NCBI GenBank assembly: GCA_032718475.1
Contig: JAUCBJ010002886.1
Location: 1 to 33,935, forward strand
From: Nemertoderma westbladi
Taxonomy: Eukaryota > Xenacoelomorpha > Nemertodermatida > Nemertodermatidae
DNA: 33,935 nucleotides
Direction: 5' to 3'
Below the pieces are notes generated by a model, which ran no database searches, was not told the origin of the DNA, and saw only the letters and a list, made by a program, of their open reading frames with translations. A program made the position numbers and the translations under genes. Positions 20,748 through 29,738 of this stretch are shown piece after piece. Position 1 is the stretch's first letter. Each line of letters starts with the position of its first letter.

Positions 20748-22056
20748 TTAACTAAGATACTCCCACACTCCCCTACGCCTAGGTGGTGTCGTCGCGTTAC
20801 GGCTAATGTCGCGTTACGGCTAATTTTTTGAGAGATTAGCCGTAACGCGACTTTCAAAGTCGCGGTACGGCTACTCTAAAAGTCGCGTTACGGCTAATTG
20901 TCGCGTTACGGCTAATCTATTGTCTTGGTTTTACATAGGGAATCATTATCAATATTATTCTATGGTGTTTACGTGCAGATGAGGTCCGAAAAATGTAATG
21001 TAATAATGTTTTACAGCATGGGAGTCTCCGGGGGTGGGGGGGGGGGGGGGGGGGGGGGTATTTTACCGTCTTTCATACTGTATGTTCTTCGACAACCTCA
21101 CATTCAATATAATTATTGTATTCTATGGTATTCTTAGTCACAGCCTCAAGCACAGATACGGATTACAGCCAATAATAGCAGTCGAAGAAGCAATGAGTGG
21201 TTTTGTGGAACATATTCCACTACTTCATATCGATGTTGTTAACCAACGCCTGGCTCGCTACCTGGACCATATGGCGTTCTGTTTGGGGACTGACAAGCAG
21301 GCAATGGCCGTCCTTCCAGCCGCCGATCACCCAGTTGAAAGTCCAGCTGCATTGGGAGGGGGTGGTGATCCCGACTGGCATGTTGGTGTAGTGAACCACC
21401 CCTTCGCGGTGAACTATTTCTTCCCAACCCAACCCCGACCACCCCTCCGTGGCCGAACCATTCCAACCCACCCCACCACCGAACCAAATGCCGTACGCGG
21501 GGCATGACTGGCTAATTCAAGAGCTAGGGTTTAAGATATTTTTGATTTGATTATTATAATGAAAAATTCGAAGTGCAATATTTCGGCAATATACTGATAT
21601 ACTTTCGACCAATTTACCTATATGGTACTGTGTACTGTAGTACTCAATACAACAAAAATAATATAATAATTAATAAATTAAGTTTTTTTAGTTAAAATCC
21701 CCCCCCCCCCCCCCTGGAGACTCCCATGCTGTAAAACATTATTACATTACAATTTTCGAACCTTTCTCATCTGTACGTAAACACCATAGAAAAATATTGA
21801 TAATGATTCCCTATGTAGAACCAGGACAATAGATTAGCCGTAACGTGACAATTAGCCGTAACGCGACTTTTTGAGTAGCCGTACCGCGACTTTCAAAGTC
21901 GCGTTACGGCTACTCTGAAAATTAGCCGTAACGCGACTTTCCGTAACGCGACATTAGCCGTACCGCCACTGCGCCCGCCTAGGTCCCGTATACAATTGAA
22001 ATCGCCACCGATAATTGTGCGGGGGGGGGGGGGGGGGGGTTGTGTTTGGATCGGTC
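20748..22056. repeat. Repeat copy B/C, split by the MULE-like element
   Basis: The left half (20748-20784, TTAACTAAGATACTCCC...CGCCTAGGT) and the right half (21976-22056, CGCCTAGGTCCCG...GATAATTGTGC, 19 G, TTGTGTTTGGATCGGTC) together match copy A at 19480-19586. The nine bases CGCCTAGGT are present on both sides of the inserted element, so they are the target duplication. A 21-base C tract (20727-20747) directly precedes the left half. Confidence 0.85.
20785..21975. mobile_element. MULE-like foldback DNA transposon, non-autonomous, 9-bp target duplication
   Basis: 1191-bp element beginning GGTGTCGTCGCGTTACGG and ending (complement) GGCGCAGTGGCGGTACGG. The inverted arms are about 246 bp (20785-21030) and 261 bp (21715-21975) and align almost throughout. 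The outer half of each arm is packed with copies of TAGCCGTAACGCGAC in both orientations, about 13 in all. The arms are capped inside by a G tract (21036-21058) and its C counterpart (21699-21714). It is flanked by 9-bp CGCCTAGGT, the duplication length usual for Mutator-like elements. The 640-bp centre has a plus-strand frame (21034-21507) with no recognised transposase domain. It may be captured host sequence or transposase remnant. Confidence 0.75.
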
Positions 22057-22155
22057 ACGGTATAGCTGAGGGACTCGTAGATAATCCTTAATTATCGATA
22101 TCGTTAAGTCTCGATATTTTTCATAAATCCAGGTGTATAAAATTGGAAACAGAAG

Positions 22156-24750
22156 ATGTCCAATGCTGATTTATTACATAATATTCACCCTGAAGTTAGA
22201 AAACTAATTATAAAAGCAATAGATGAAAGATGGGAGTACATTCCTGATATTTGGCCAAAGTCGGATGAGGAGAATCCACATGAATATTATAATCTATATG
22301 ATGTTTTAAACAGCAACATCGATCAGAGACTCTGCAATCAGGGAGAAACAGCAGGATGTAAAACTGAGTATGAGATAATCGAAAGTCTACTTTTGTCAGA
22401 AATTCAATGTCTCGCAGAAACATATCAAGACGGCGGAGGTATGCAAGAAATCCACTTGTGGTTAATCATGATAATATTTTTATATGATACATCAACTTCT
22501 AAGTTACATTATATGACAGAATTTTATGAAAGAATGAGAAAAATATTTTCATTATTAGAAGACTATGATTGTCATATTCCCAGCCAATTAATATTATGGG
22601 CAAATATGGGATTCTCAATCATAGAGGGAAAGGGGAATTATGAAATGCTTAAATTTGTGAAATACCCCAAGTTTTTTTTTAATAGACTTAGCAAAGAATT
22701 TGACCCTGAAACTAAACATGATGACCCCGCCCAAAGAGAATATAAAGAACTGGTATTGAACCATGGCCAGTCATTTGATTTAGTCGTTTCAATGGAAACA
22801 GAATGCAATCCAATTGACCATATTGAAAGAATTATACAGATTTTGCCTTTAATGACATCTTTTAGTGATACTTGCGTTCACGAGTATGTTTATGTTTTAG
22901 CACAAAGTTATAAGCCTATTCTCCGTTGTTTAGTTGAATTTCGAAGTGCAGATAAGATCAATCCAACCACTACAGACAATATCATAAAGTCATTACAAAA
23001 TTCAACCACAGAGTTACTCTTTGATATGTTATACAAATGTCTCAATTTACCTTTTCTAACCAATCCAGAATATGACGAACTTGCAAAATTAACCTACGAA
23101 TTTTCATTAAAAGCTACAATGTCATTGATTTTGATTAAAGATGTCCCGCAATTGCGACTGATCTATTTTTGGTTATGTTCTCATCGATATTTAGAAGAAG
23201 AAAAATACTTGACCTCCGAGAAATTACCCCCAAAGCCATTGACACCAATGCATCGAAGATGGTACTCACTCATCTACACCTTTCGAGATTTCTATCACAT
23301 TTTTAAGACTTTTAACAATTCAGATAAAACAGAGCGATTACTGAAAGTTTTGTGTTTCTGTACTGATATGGTATGGAATCTGAATGAGAGTAATACAATT
23401 GTTCATCGTTCATATTCCTATGTACTACAATGTTACACTGAATTACATAAGTGTATAAGCGATATATATGAACTAATCCACCCCTGGTTAAAAGACCTGA
23501 TTATGAGTAATAGGCAGTCTGAAATTTCACACAGTTTATACAGCTTTGAATCCCTTAAGAAATGGGATGAATCCTTTGATAAGATCACTGATTATTTGGA
23601 TTCATGGCAGTTCATTTCAAACTACTCGCCTATTGTCCAAACAGCAAAATATCTGTATATTGGCGCTTCGGGACAAACAATTGAGTCGGATTACATTATT
23701 AATATCGGGAATGAAGTCAAAACTGAAACTAAAGGTAGCCAGAGGATACCTTTTTGGGTTAATGCATTAAGCTTAACAGTGGCGGATGATATTGAAGAAA
23801 CCATCATTGGAAAGACATTTAAATCTAAACACATGGATTGTAGAGATATCCAACAATGTAAAAAGATGTACCTAGATGAAGTCGCATCTCAAAGAACTGC
23901 TAATAATTATGCTATACAAATGTCATTCCAGTCTATCAAGTTAAATATTCAACAAACTAAAGTTACGAAGTTTCATTTATTGAAAGTTAAATGTCTTCAA
24001 TTAGATTTTCCTTGTAAGTCGATAAAAACGAACTTTATAAATATTGAAAAGTATAACTCATTTGATTATAGGAAATTGTCAAATAATTTTAATTTCTTAG
24101 ATAAATCGCAATATGGTGAATTTGGAGCATGTTTTTCTCACTTTACTTATGTAATATCAGGAGGCAAAGAAATCGTTACGGATATTCAAGGATTTTGCTA
24201 CCCAAATATCAAGTTTATTATTCTCACTGATCCCCAGATACATTCCCTTGCTGAGGAGAAAAAGTATGGCATTGGAAATTGTCGAATGGCGGGAATTAAG
24301 TCATTCTTTCGCGATCAACATCCAACATGTGGCGAATTATGTCGATCCATGGGGATAAGTGAAAAAAGGTTTGATTACTTTGAATCAGGTCATCCACAAA
24401 GCGTTGATCAGGATGAGTATCAAAGAATATTAGAAATGTTTTTGGAAGCAAATCCACATATAAAAGCGATGGCAGAAACAAGGGGAATCACTGTGAAAAG
24501 TTTGGATAAAGAAACATTAACACAATATATTGCACATCCAGTTTATTCAAAAATGGTAAAACAACTTCTTAAAACTGTACATGTTGATGATGAAACAGTT
24601 ACTTTATTTCCAGCAGATATTTATGGAGATATATTGAGCTCAGAAAATGTATCAGGATCAGGAAACCAATATTATTTTAGACATTTATTTCGGAGATTAA
24701 AATTGAAGTTAACGATCCCATCATCTTTAAATACTGTCAAAAATAAATAA
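22156..24750 (+). CDS. Alpha-kinase domain protein (864 aa, single exon)
   Basis: Predicted atypical (alpha-) Ser/Thr protein kinase of the eEF2K/myosin-heavy-chain-kinase type. Kinase domain about 528-735: candidate ATP lysine K553 (IIGKTF), FSHFTY at 660-665 with H662, catalytic-loop DIQG with D676, TDPQIHS with D692, a GIGN turn at 705-708, and the zinc cluster H722, C725, C729 with H662. The H662-D676 spacing of 14 equals that of eEF2K H260-D274. Two oddities: six extra residues between DIQG and TDPQIH, and H-x2-C where eEF2K has H-x-C. Residues 1-527 are helix-rich and unassigned; 736-864 is a C-terminal extension. No signal peptide or clear membrane segment. An in-frame TAA lies 18 bases before the ATG, fixing the start; the ATG has A at -3. 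A possible acceptor (TTTTTCATAAATCCAG, ending 22132) would allow a 5'UTR intron. Substrate unknown. Confidence 0.85.
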   Translation: MSNADLLHNIHPEVRKLIIKAIDERWEYIPDIWPKSDEENPHEYYNLYDVLNSNIDQRLCNQGETAGCKTEYEIIESLLLSEIQCLAETYQDGGGMQEIHLWLIMIIFLYDTSTSKLHYMTEFYERMRKIFSLLEDYDCHIPSQLILWANMGFSIIEGKGNYEMLKFVKYPKFFFNRLSKEFDPETKHDDPAQREYKELVLNHGQSFDLVVSMETECNPIDHIERIIQILPLMTSFSDTCVHEYVYVLAQSYKPILRCLVEFRSADKINPTTTDNIIKSLQNSTTELLFDMLYKCLNLPFLTNPEYDELAKLTYEFSLKATMSLILIKDVPQLRLIYFWLCSHRYLEEEKYLTSEKLPPKPLTPMHRRWYSLIYTFRDFYHIFKTFNNSDKTERLLKVLCFCTDMVWNLNESNTIVHRSYSYVLQCYTELHKCISDIYELIHPWLKDLIMSNRQSEISHSLYSFESLKKWDESFDKITDYLDSWQFISNYSPIVQTAKYLYIGASGQTIESDYIINIGNEVKTETKGSQRIPFWVNALSLTVADDIEETIIGKTFKSKHMDCRDIQQCKKMYLDEVASQRTANNYAIQMSFQSIKLNIQQTKVTKFHLLKVKCLQLDFPCKSIKTNFINIEKYNSFDYRKLSNNFNFLDKSQYGEFGACFSHFTYVISGGKEIVTDIQGFCYPNIKFIILTDPQIHSLAEEKKYGIGNCRMAGIKSFFRDQHPTCGELCRSMGISEKRFDYFESGHPQSVDQDEYQRILEMFLEANPHIKAMAETRGITVKSLDKETLTQYIAHPVYSKMVKQLLKTVHVDDETVTLFPADIYGDILSSENVSGSGNQYYFRHLFRRLKLKLTIPSSLNTVKNK

Positions 24751-24808
24751 GATGAGTATCAAAAGTTATCAAAAAAAGAAAAGATGATCAAAAATGAATC
24801 TTAGATTT

Positions 24809-24814
24809 AATAAA
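24809..24814 (+). terminator. Poly(A) signal AATAAA of the alpha-kinase gene
   Basis: AATAAA 59 bases after the stop codon of the alpha-kinase frame, followed by T-rich and GT-containing sequence within 30 bases. Supports a real transcription unit, though the motif is common in AT-rich DNA. Confidence 0.5.
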
Positions 24815-25004
24815 GAACCCGCAAGCATTTTTTTGTATCCCAACATGGAACCACTTATGGAGAACTGAGGCTGAACTTTACCTTCGTACACTCCCTCTAT
24901 ATATAAGGTAGATCACAAATTTCTTTTATTTTCCTGTCCATCTATCTGTATACTGTACTTGTGCATCATCACATAGCTAACTGCAGTGACGCAGCCTTTT
25001 ACAG

Positions 25005-25217
25005 GATGCTGGTACTCCTGGAACAGTTAGTCGCAACCAAGCACCGGTGACCGCTGACCAGCTAGCGGACCTTGATGTGTTGAACATCCTCGGGAAACTC
25101 TCGCCAGAGGGTGATACAGGTGATCGCTTTCTTCCCTTAGAAGAAAGGCGAACCATCATCCAGTCATCATCGAGTCGCATTGGCAAATGCGGCAATCCAG
25201 TGGTCTCGTTCTGGTAA
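25005..25217 (+). CDS. Possible terminal exon (70 codons plus stop), unknown protein
   Basis: A polypyrimidine-AG acceptor (GCAGCCTTTTACAG, ending 25004) is followed by an open phase-0 frame starting DAGTPGTVSRNQAPVTADQL, continuing through LSPEGDTGDRFLPLEERRTI, and ending VVSFW and TAA. Base composition is higher in GC than the surroundings and codon use looks coding. Not recognised. The alpha-kinase frame ends 250 bases upstream with its own stop and poly(A) signal, so this is not obviously part of it. It could belong to a gene with upstream exons outside this stretch, or be a gene fragment carried here. Confidence 0.35.
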   Translation, partial: DAGTPGTVSRNQAPVTADQLADLDVLNILGKLSPEGDTGDRFLPLEERRTIIQSSSSRIGKCGNPVVSFW

Positions 25218-25663
25218 ACCTAATGGTGGAAGCTTGACAGATCTGACTTTATTACAAGTATCATGTCATGTCGTACATAGTTTCCAGTACATCCGAAGAC
25301 AGCATTTTTCTGCATTTATTTTATTTTATTTAATCGCCAATGCTGAATACTAATAATCAAATAAATAATAGTTACGGTCTGACGGTGCAAGGTTGTATGG
25401 CGAAATATAACTACTACTAACTACGTCAGTACATCGTTGGTACGTGTTACACCACACCGCTTCCGAGGATTACCTGAAGTAGGCCTACCTGTATACAGCT
25501 AGTCTACATTAAGAAACATTAAAATATAGGAAACAATACATGAAAGCACATGTAATTGAAAAACTAAAATACCAATAATAGGTTCTCCATAAATTTTTAC
25601 CCCATGATGTGTTGATGTGTAGGCCTATGTTTATCATTTCAACTGGTTATCAGTAACACCTTC
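25218..25663. other. Noncoding; no gene seen
   Basis: AT-rich DNA with no exon or repeat recognised. Confidence 0.4.
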
Positions 25664-25983
25664 GTGGGGCCTTCGCGCAGCACGAAGTGAGCAAAGCATT
25701 TAGCATATGGGCACCATTAACGAGTTGTCTGCCGTTAGTCAGAAGTCTTCAACACAATACTCGTCGTCCTTCTCTTGTGCCTCATTGCGTTTGTTCGTTT
25801 TTGCCCAAACTTCAGATTCTTTCTAAGCTTTTGACGGACTACATACATACCAAGTTTCGTTTAATTTCATCGAGGAATAATCGAGTTATTAGCGATCAAA
25901 AATTTACGACGACAGACGACGACAGACAACTCGCCAATGGCACCCATATGATAAGGCTTCGCTCACTTCTTGGCTTGCCCCAC
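25664..25983. mobile_element. Short non-autonomous element, GTGGGGC termini
   Basis: Starts GTGGGGCCTTCGCGCAGCAC and ends CACTTCTTGGCTTGCCCCAC; the outer about 45 bases of each end are imperfect inverted repeats (both run to a CATATGGG/CCCATATG word). Internal part has ACCAAGTTTCGTTTAATTTC and GACGACAGACGACGACAGAC, shared in outline with the element at 15122-15867. Noncoding; the 110-aa frame through it is fortuitous. Confidence 0.6.
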
Positions 25984-26214
25984 ACAAACAACATTTATTG
26001 TATGCCAGTCCTTGCTTGAGTTGTCCGTAATTACAATTGGATATTAACGTATACCATATTTATCGGCACATGTATGTACCTGTACAAATAAATAACATTG
26101 TCACAATGCGTTCGATTTTTCGCTTGCTTGAATCACATGATAGATAGATATTGTATAATAATGTACATCATTTTCTAGACAGTCATAATTTTCTTTTGCA
26201 AATATACATACACG

Positions 26215-26215
26215 G

Positions 26216-26268
<53 letters not shown>
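26215..26268 (-). repeat. (TAG)n trinucleotide tail of a minus-strand LINE
   Basis: About 17 repeats of CTA on the plus strand, i.e. TAG on the minus strand, directly following the LINE 3' end word GCATGCCGATCC. RTE-type elements end in short tandem repeats; here the tail has expanded compared with three to four copies in the other two LINE ends. Confidence 0.9.
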
Positions 26269-26598
26269 GGATCGGCATGCTGCAAAGCAGCTGCATTATA
26301 TAAAGAATGCTGTGCCAGCTTGTCCAGAAAATTACGCCGCCACAACTCCCTACCACCCATGACATTTGCTAGATCATTTGCATCTTCTAGGACAGTGTCC
26401 TTTAAGATGCGTCTCAAGAAAATCATGGGCTACCCAGCCCATCATGCTTATTCACTCCATGACACTGCCAAAGCACAAGATTATGCACTGGCTGGTCCTC
26501 ACGGCGAAAGCAATGTCCTGCAAAGCGGTGGCGGCTTCGTTCTAGTGTCAAGTTTGGGGGAACCAATGAGACACTTCCAATGTTTTATAGTGTCTGTT
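26219..26598 (-). mobile_element. RTE-type LINE, 3' end fragment (minus)
   Basis: Reverse complement of the last about 330 bases of the neighbouring LINE plus its TAG tail. It encodes FLRRILKDTVLEDANDLANV and ...ELWRRNFLDKLAQHS. Its 5' truncation point (about 26598) is also where the plus-strand LINE begins, so the two copies are head to head. Confidence 0.85.
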
Positions 26599-29500
26599 TT
26601 GATTGGCTGCCTGTCTCACCCCCTACTGGAGAGAGAGCAGCCAACAATTCTTTGAGTCCCTTTCCTGATGACCTTTCTGGCCCAAACCCTGGGCCACCAG
26701 GGAGGCCAGATTGTGATGGGGAGAGGGATTCTGGAGTTGGAGGCTACTCTCATGTTCCACCCCGACCAACAAAGCCATTGGTGAATCTGAGGCAAGTCAC
26801 TAGACTAGCCTCAGTAAACACCCTAACACTCGGGTCCCCAGTGCGACAAGGTGAGCTGACTGCCTTGGCAGATAAGCTTTCTCTTAGCGCAGTGGGTGTA
26901 CAAGAGCACCGAATGCAGACTGGACAGACTGATGAGGTTCTGATTAAGGACATGGGGGGCGGTTGGCGACTCGCCCTCGCGTCAGCAGATGATAGTGGCA
27001 ATGGTGGAATTGGTCTATTGATGAATCCAACTGCACATGCAGCATTGGACAAAATAGACCAAATCTCTAACCGCATCATCCGTTGCCACTTCTCATGTTC
27101 TGGAAGACTGGCTAAGAAGTTTCCTAAGGTGGTTCTGATTGTGTGCTACTCTCCAACTAGTGTTGCCCCTGTAGAGGAGGTGGAAAATTTCTACCACAAT
27201 CTACAAGCAGCAACTGATGGAGTGGATCAGCATGCATTCTTAACATTCCTGGGAGACTTTAATGCAAGTCTGCATCAATCACCTACATCGCCCTGGGTCT
27301 ATAGCAATAGTGTTAACCGAAATTCTGTCCATCTTCAGGATTTTATCTCTGGAAATGGATTGTTTTCGGCTGGAACCCAGTTCAAGAAGCGAACTGGAAA
27401 GCTATGGACTCATAGTGGACCCAGTGGTCACAAGTCCCAGATAGACCATATTCTGTTTCGTAGGAAATACAGGAGCTCTATACAAGACTGTAATGCATTT
27501 ACACTTCGACCCTTCTCCAGTGATCACCGCCTTATTGTGGCCAAGGTAAGACTTAGTCTGCGTGCTAGCAGAACAACGAAATCTGCCTTGCCACGGCATG
27601 ACTGGTCCTCTCTGTTGCATCAGCCAAGTGTGAGATCCAGCTTCACACTACAGCTGAGCAACAGGTATGAGGCTCTTGCCTCTGAGGCGGCAGATCACTG
27701 TGAGGGCTATACTGCCTTTACAGAAGCAGTTAAGTTAGCAGCTGCAGAAACAGTTCCTGTATACCCTCGAAACAGGAAAAGGGCCCCCTGGACTGACAAC
27801 AAAATTCAGAAGTGCCGAAATGACCTTCATAAGGCGCAGAAAGAGTCCCGACTCAAACAGACTACAGCGGCCAAGAATGCAGTTAAAGCTGCATCTAGGT
27901 CCCTGAACAGGCAGTACTCTGTTAATCTACAGGAGCTAATAAACCAACAGGTTGATGCCATCAATGATGCTGACGACAGCAGGCAATCATCCCAGGCATG
28001 GAAATCGATCAATCTGCTTACTGGGCGGAAAAGCCAACTAACCACCAAGGTTAAGGCTGAATCACCAGCCGATCGCCTCAATGGTTGGAAAGCCCACTTT
28101 GAAAAGCTCCTCAATAATGACAGGGTATTGCCTGATAACTTTATAGAAGTAAAAGTGTCTGAGTCTGTACTCCCAGATATTCCCATTGGCGATATCTCCT
28201 TTGCAGAAGTGAAGGCTGCTGCAAAGAGCATTAAGACCAATCGTGCCAGTGGAGTAGATGGTGTTCCCCCTGAGGTCTTTAAAATACCTGAGTGTTTAAA
28301 GCTCATCTATCCCATCATAGTAGACATGTACCGTACAACAAGAGTCCCACAAGAAATGAAAACAAATAAGTTGGTGCCAGTTCCCAAGAAGGGCAACCTA
28401 ACACTCTATGGTTCTTTTCGGGGAATCTCATTGATCTCGATTGCTGCAAAACTATACAATAGAATTCTATTAAATCGCATCAGGGATCCCATTGAGAGAC
28501 TGCTACGTGGAAATCAGAATGGGTTCCGTAAAGGTCGTGGGACCATGGAGCCCATTTTGGCACTTAGAAGGATAATTGAAGAGTTATCAAAAAAGAAAGA
28601 CAGGCATCTGGCTGTTATCTTTGTTGACTTCTTCAAGGCCTTTGATTCAGTCTCTCGCTCACGTATGTTCAGCATACTTTCATTATATGGGATTCCTGAT
28701 GAAATTATTGCAGCAATCAGATCAGTATACGATGGTTCGACAACATTTGTGTCTACTGTTGACGGTGACACAGAACCATTTGAAGTGTTATGGGGCGTCC
28801 TCCAAGGAGACACACTTGCACCATTCTTGTTCATTATTGTGGTTGACTATGTTCTACGCATGTCCTTAGATCATCATAATGATGATGGGGTGATGATAAC
28901 TCCACCTACTGGCTCCAGAAGTCGAGGAAATCCTGCCAAGTACCTAACTGATCTAGACTTTGCTGATGACTTAGGTGTACTCTCAGAATCATTAGAGGGA
29001 GCCCAGCGGCTCCTCAGCTCATTAGAACATGCTGCTTCTAGTGTTGGTCTTTTTATTAACTCCAGAAAGACCAAAATTCTGACAGTTAACTTTGAAAGTC
29101 CTCAGCAAGTCTCTGATCGGATGAGCATAAGCTCAAAGGATGGTATGCTTGAGCATGTGGACGACTTCTGTTACCTGGGATCATGGATCCGGAAGTCAGG
29201 TGAGGACCTTCGAATACGTAAGGGAAAGGCATGGGCAGCCTTGAATAGGCTTTCCAGGATTTGGAAGTCACCTAGAATTAATCGGAAACTTAAGGTCCGA
29301 TTATTTAGAGCAGCAGTAGTTCCAGTACTCCTCTACGGGAGTCCATGCTGGGCTCTAACTGCTGAGGACACCAAATCTCTGGATGGCACATTCACAAGAA
29401 TGCTACGCCGGGTACATTGTGTCAAGTACAATGCACACATCTCCAACCAGACACTATATAACATTGGAGGTGTCTCATTGGTTCCCCCAAGCTTGACACT

Positions 29501-29738
29501 AGAACAAAATCGCCTCCGCTTTGCAGGACATTGCTTTCGCCGTGAGGACCAGCCAGTGCATAATCTTGTACTTTGGCAGCCTCATGGAGTGAATAAGCAT
29601 GGTGGACAGCCCATGACTTTCTTGAGACGCATCTTAAAGGACACTGGCCTTAAAGATGCGGATGATCTAGCAAATGTCATGGGTGATAGGGAGTTGTGGC
29701 GGTGCAATTTTGTTGACAAGCCGGCACAGCATTCTTAA
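26580..29738 (+). CDS. LINE endonuclease/reverse transcriptase (open frame of 1052 codons)
   Basis: Retrotransposon enzyme that nicks target DNA and reverse transcribes its own RNA there. The endonuclease part (about residues 80-325) shows VGVQEHRM, GGIGLL, VCYSPTS, FLGDFNAS, QIDHILF and SDHRLIV, the expected active-site series. The reverse transcriptase (about 540-850) shows ASGVDGVPPEVFK, LVPVPKKGN, FRGISLIS, NGFRKGRG, FVDFFKAFD, GVLQGDTLAPFLF and LDFADD with both Asp of the FADD box. A C-terminal region (to residue 1052) has FCYLGSWI, LLYGSPCWALT and RFAGHCFRREDQP. No frame break. The ATG at 26580 and the first few codons lie in the adjoining inverted LINE fragment, so the native start is not present or not recognised. 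The next Met is well inside the endonuclease domain. Confidence 0.9.
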   Translation: MFYSVCFDWLPVSPPTGERAANNSLSPFPDDLSGPNPGPPGRPDCDGERDSGVGGYSHVPPRPTKPLVNLRQVTRLASVNTLTLGSPVRQGELTALADKLSLSAVGVQEHRMQTGQTDEVLIKDMGGGWRLALASADDSGNGGIGLLMNPTAHAALDKIDQISNRIIRCHFSCSGRLAKKFPKVVLIVCYSPTSVAPVEEVENFYHNLQAATDGVDQHAFLTFLGDFNASLHQSPTSPWVYSNSVNRNSVHLQDFISGNGLFSAGTQFKKRTGKLWTHSGPSGHKSQIDHILFRRKYRSSIQDCNAFTLRPFSSDHRLIVAKVRLSLRASRTTKSALPRHDWSSLLHQPSVRSSFTLQLSNRYEALASEAADHCEGYTAFTEAVKLAAAETVPVYPRNRKRAPWTDNKIQKCRNDLHKAQKESRLKQTTAAKNAVKAASRSLNRQYSVNLQELINQQVDAINDADDSRQSSQAWKSINLLTGRKSQLTTKVKAESPADRLNGWKAHFEKLLNNDRVLPDNFIEVKVSESVLPDIPIGDISFAEVKAAAKSIKTNRASGVDGVPPEVFKIPECLKLIYPIIVDMYRTTRVPQEMKTNKLVPVPKKGNLTLYGSFRGISLISIAAKLYNRILLNRIRDPIERLLRGNQNGFRKGRGTMEPILALRRIIEELSKKKDRHLAVIFVDFFKAFDSVSRSRMFSILSLYGIPDEIIAAIRSVYDGSTTFVSTVDGDTEPFEVLWGVLQGDTLAPFLFIIVVDYVLRMSLDHHNDDGVMITPPTGSRSRGNPAKYLTDLDFADDLGVLSESLEGAQRLLSSLEHAASSVGLFINSRKTKILTVNFESPQQVSDRMSISSKDGMLEHVDDFCYLGSWIRKSGEDLRIRKGKAWAALNRLSRIWKSPRINRKLKVRLFRAAVVPVLLYGSPCWALTAEDTKSLDGTFTRMLRRVHCVKYNAHISNQTLYNIGGVSLVPPSLTLEQNRLRFAGHCFRREDQPVHNLVLWQPHGVNKHGGQPMTFLRRILKDTGLKDADDLANVMGDRELWRCNFVDKPAQHS

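Noticed and set aside
21239-21505. Minus-strand frames of 83-88 aa in the MULE-like element
   Set aside because: Overlap the plus-strand frame and have low-complexity Gly/Trp/His composition without motif.
28514-28834. Several antisense frames of 60-160 aa between 26750 and 29271
   Set aside because: Shadows of the LINE coding frame on the other strand.
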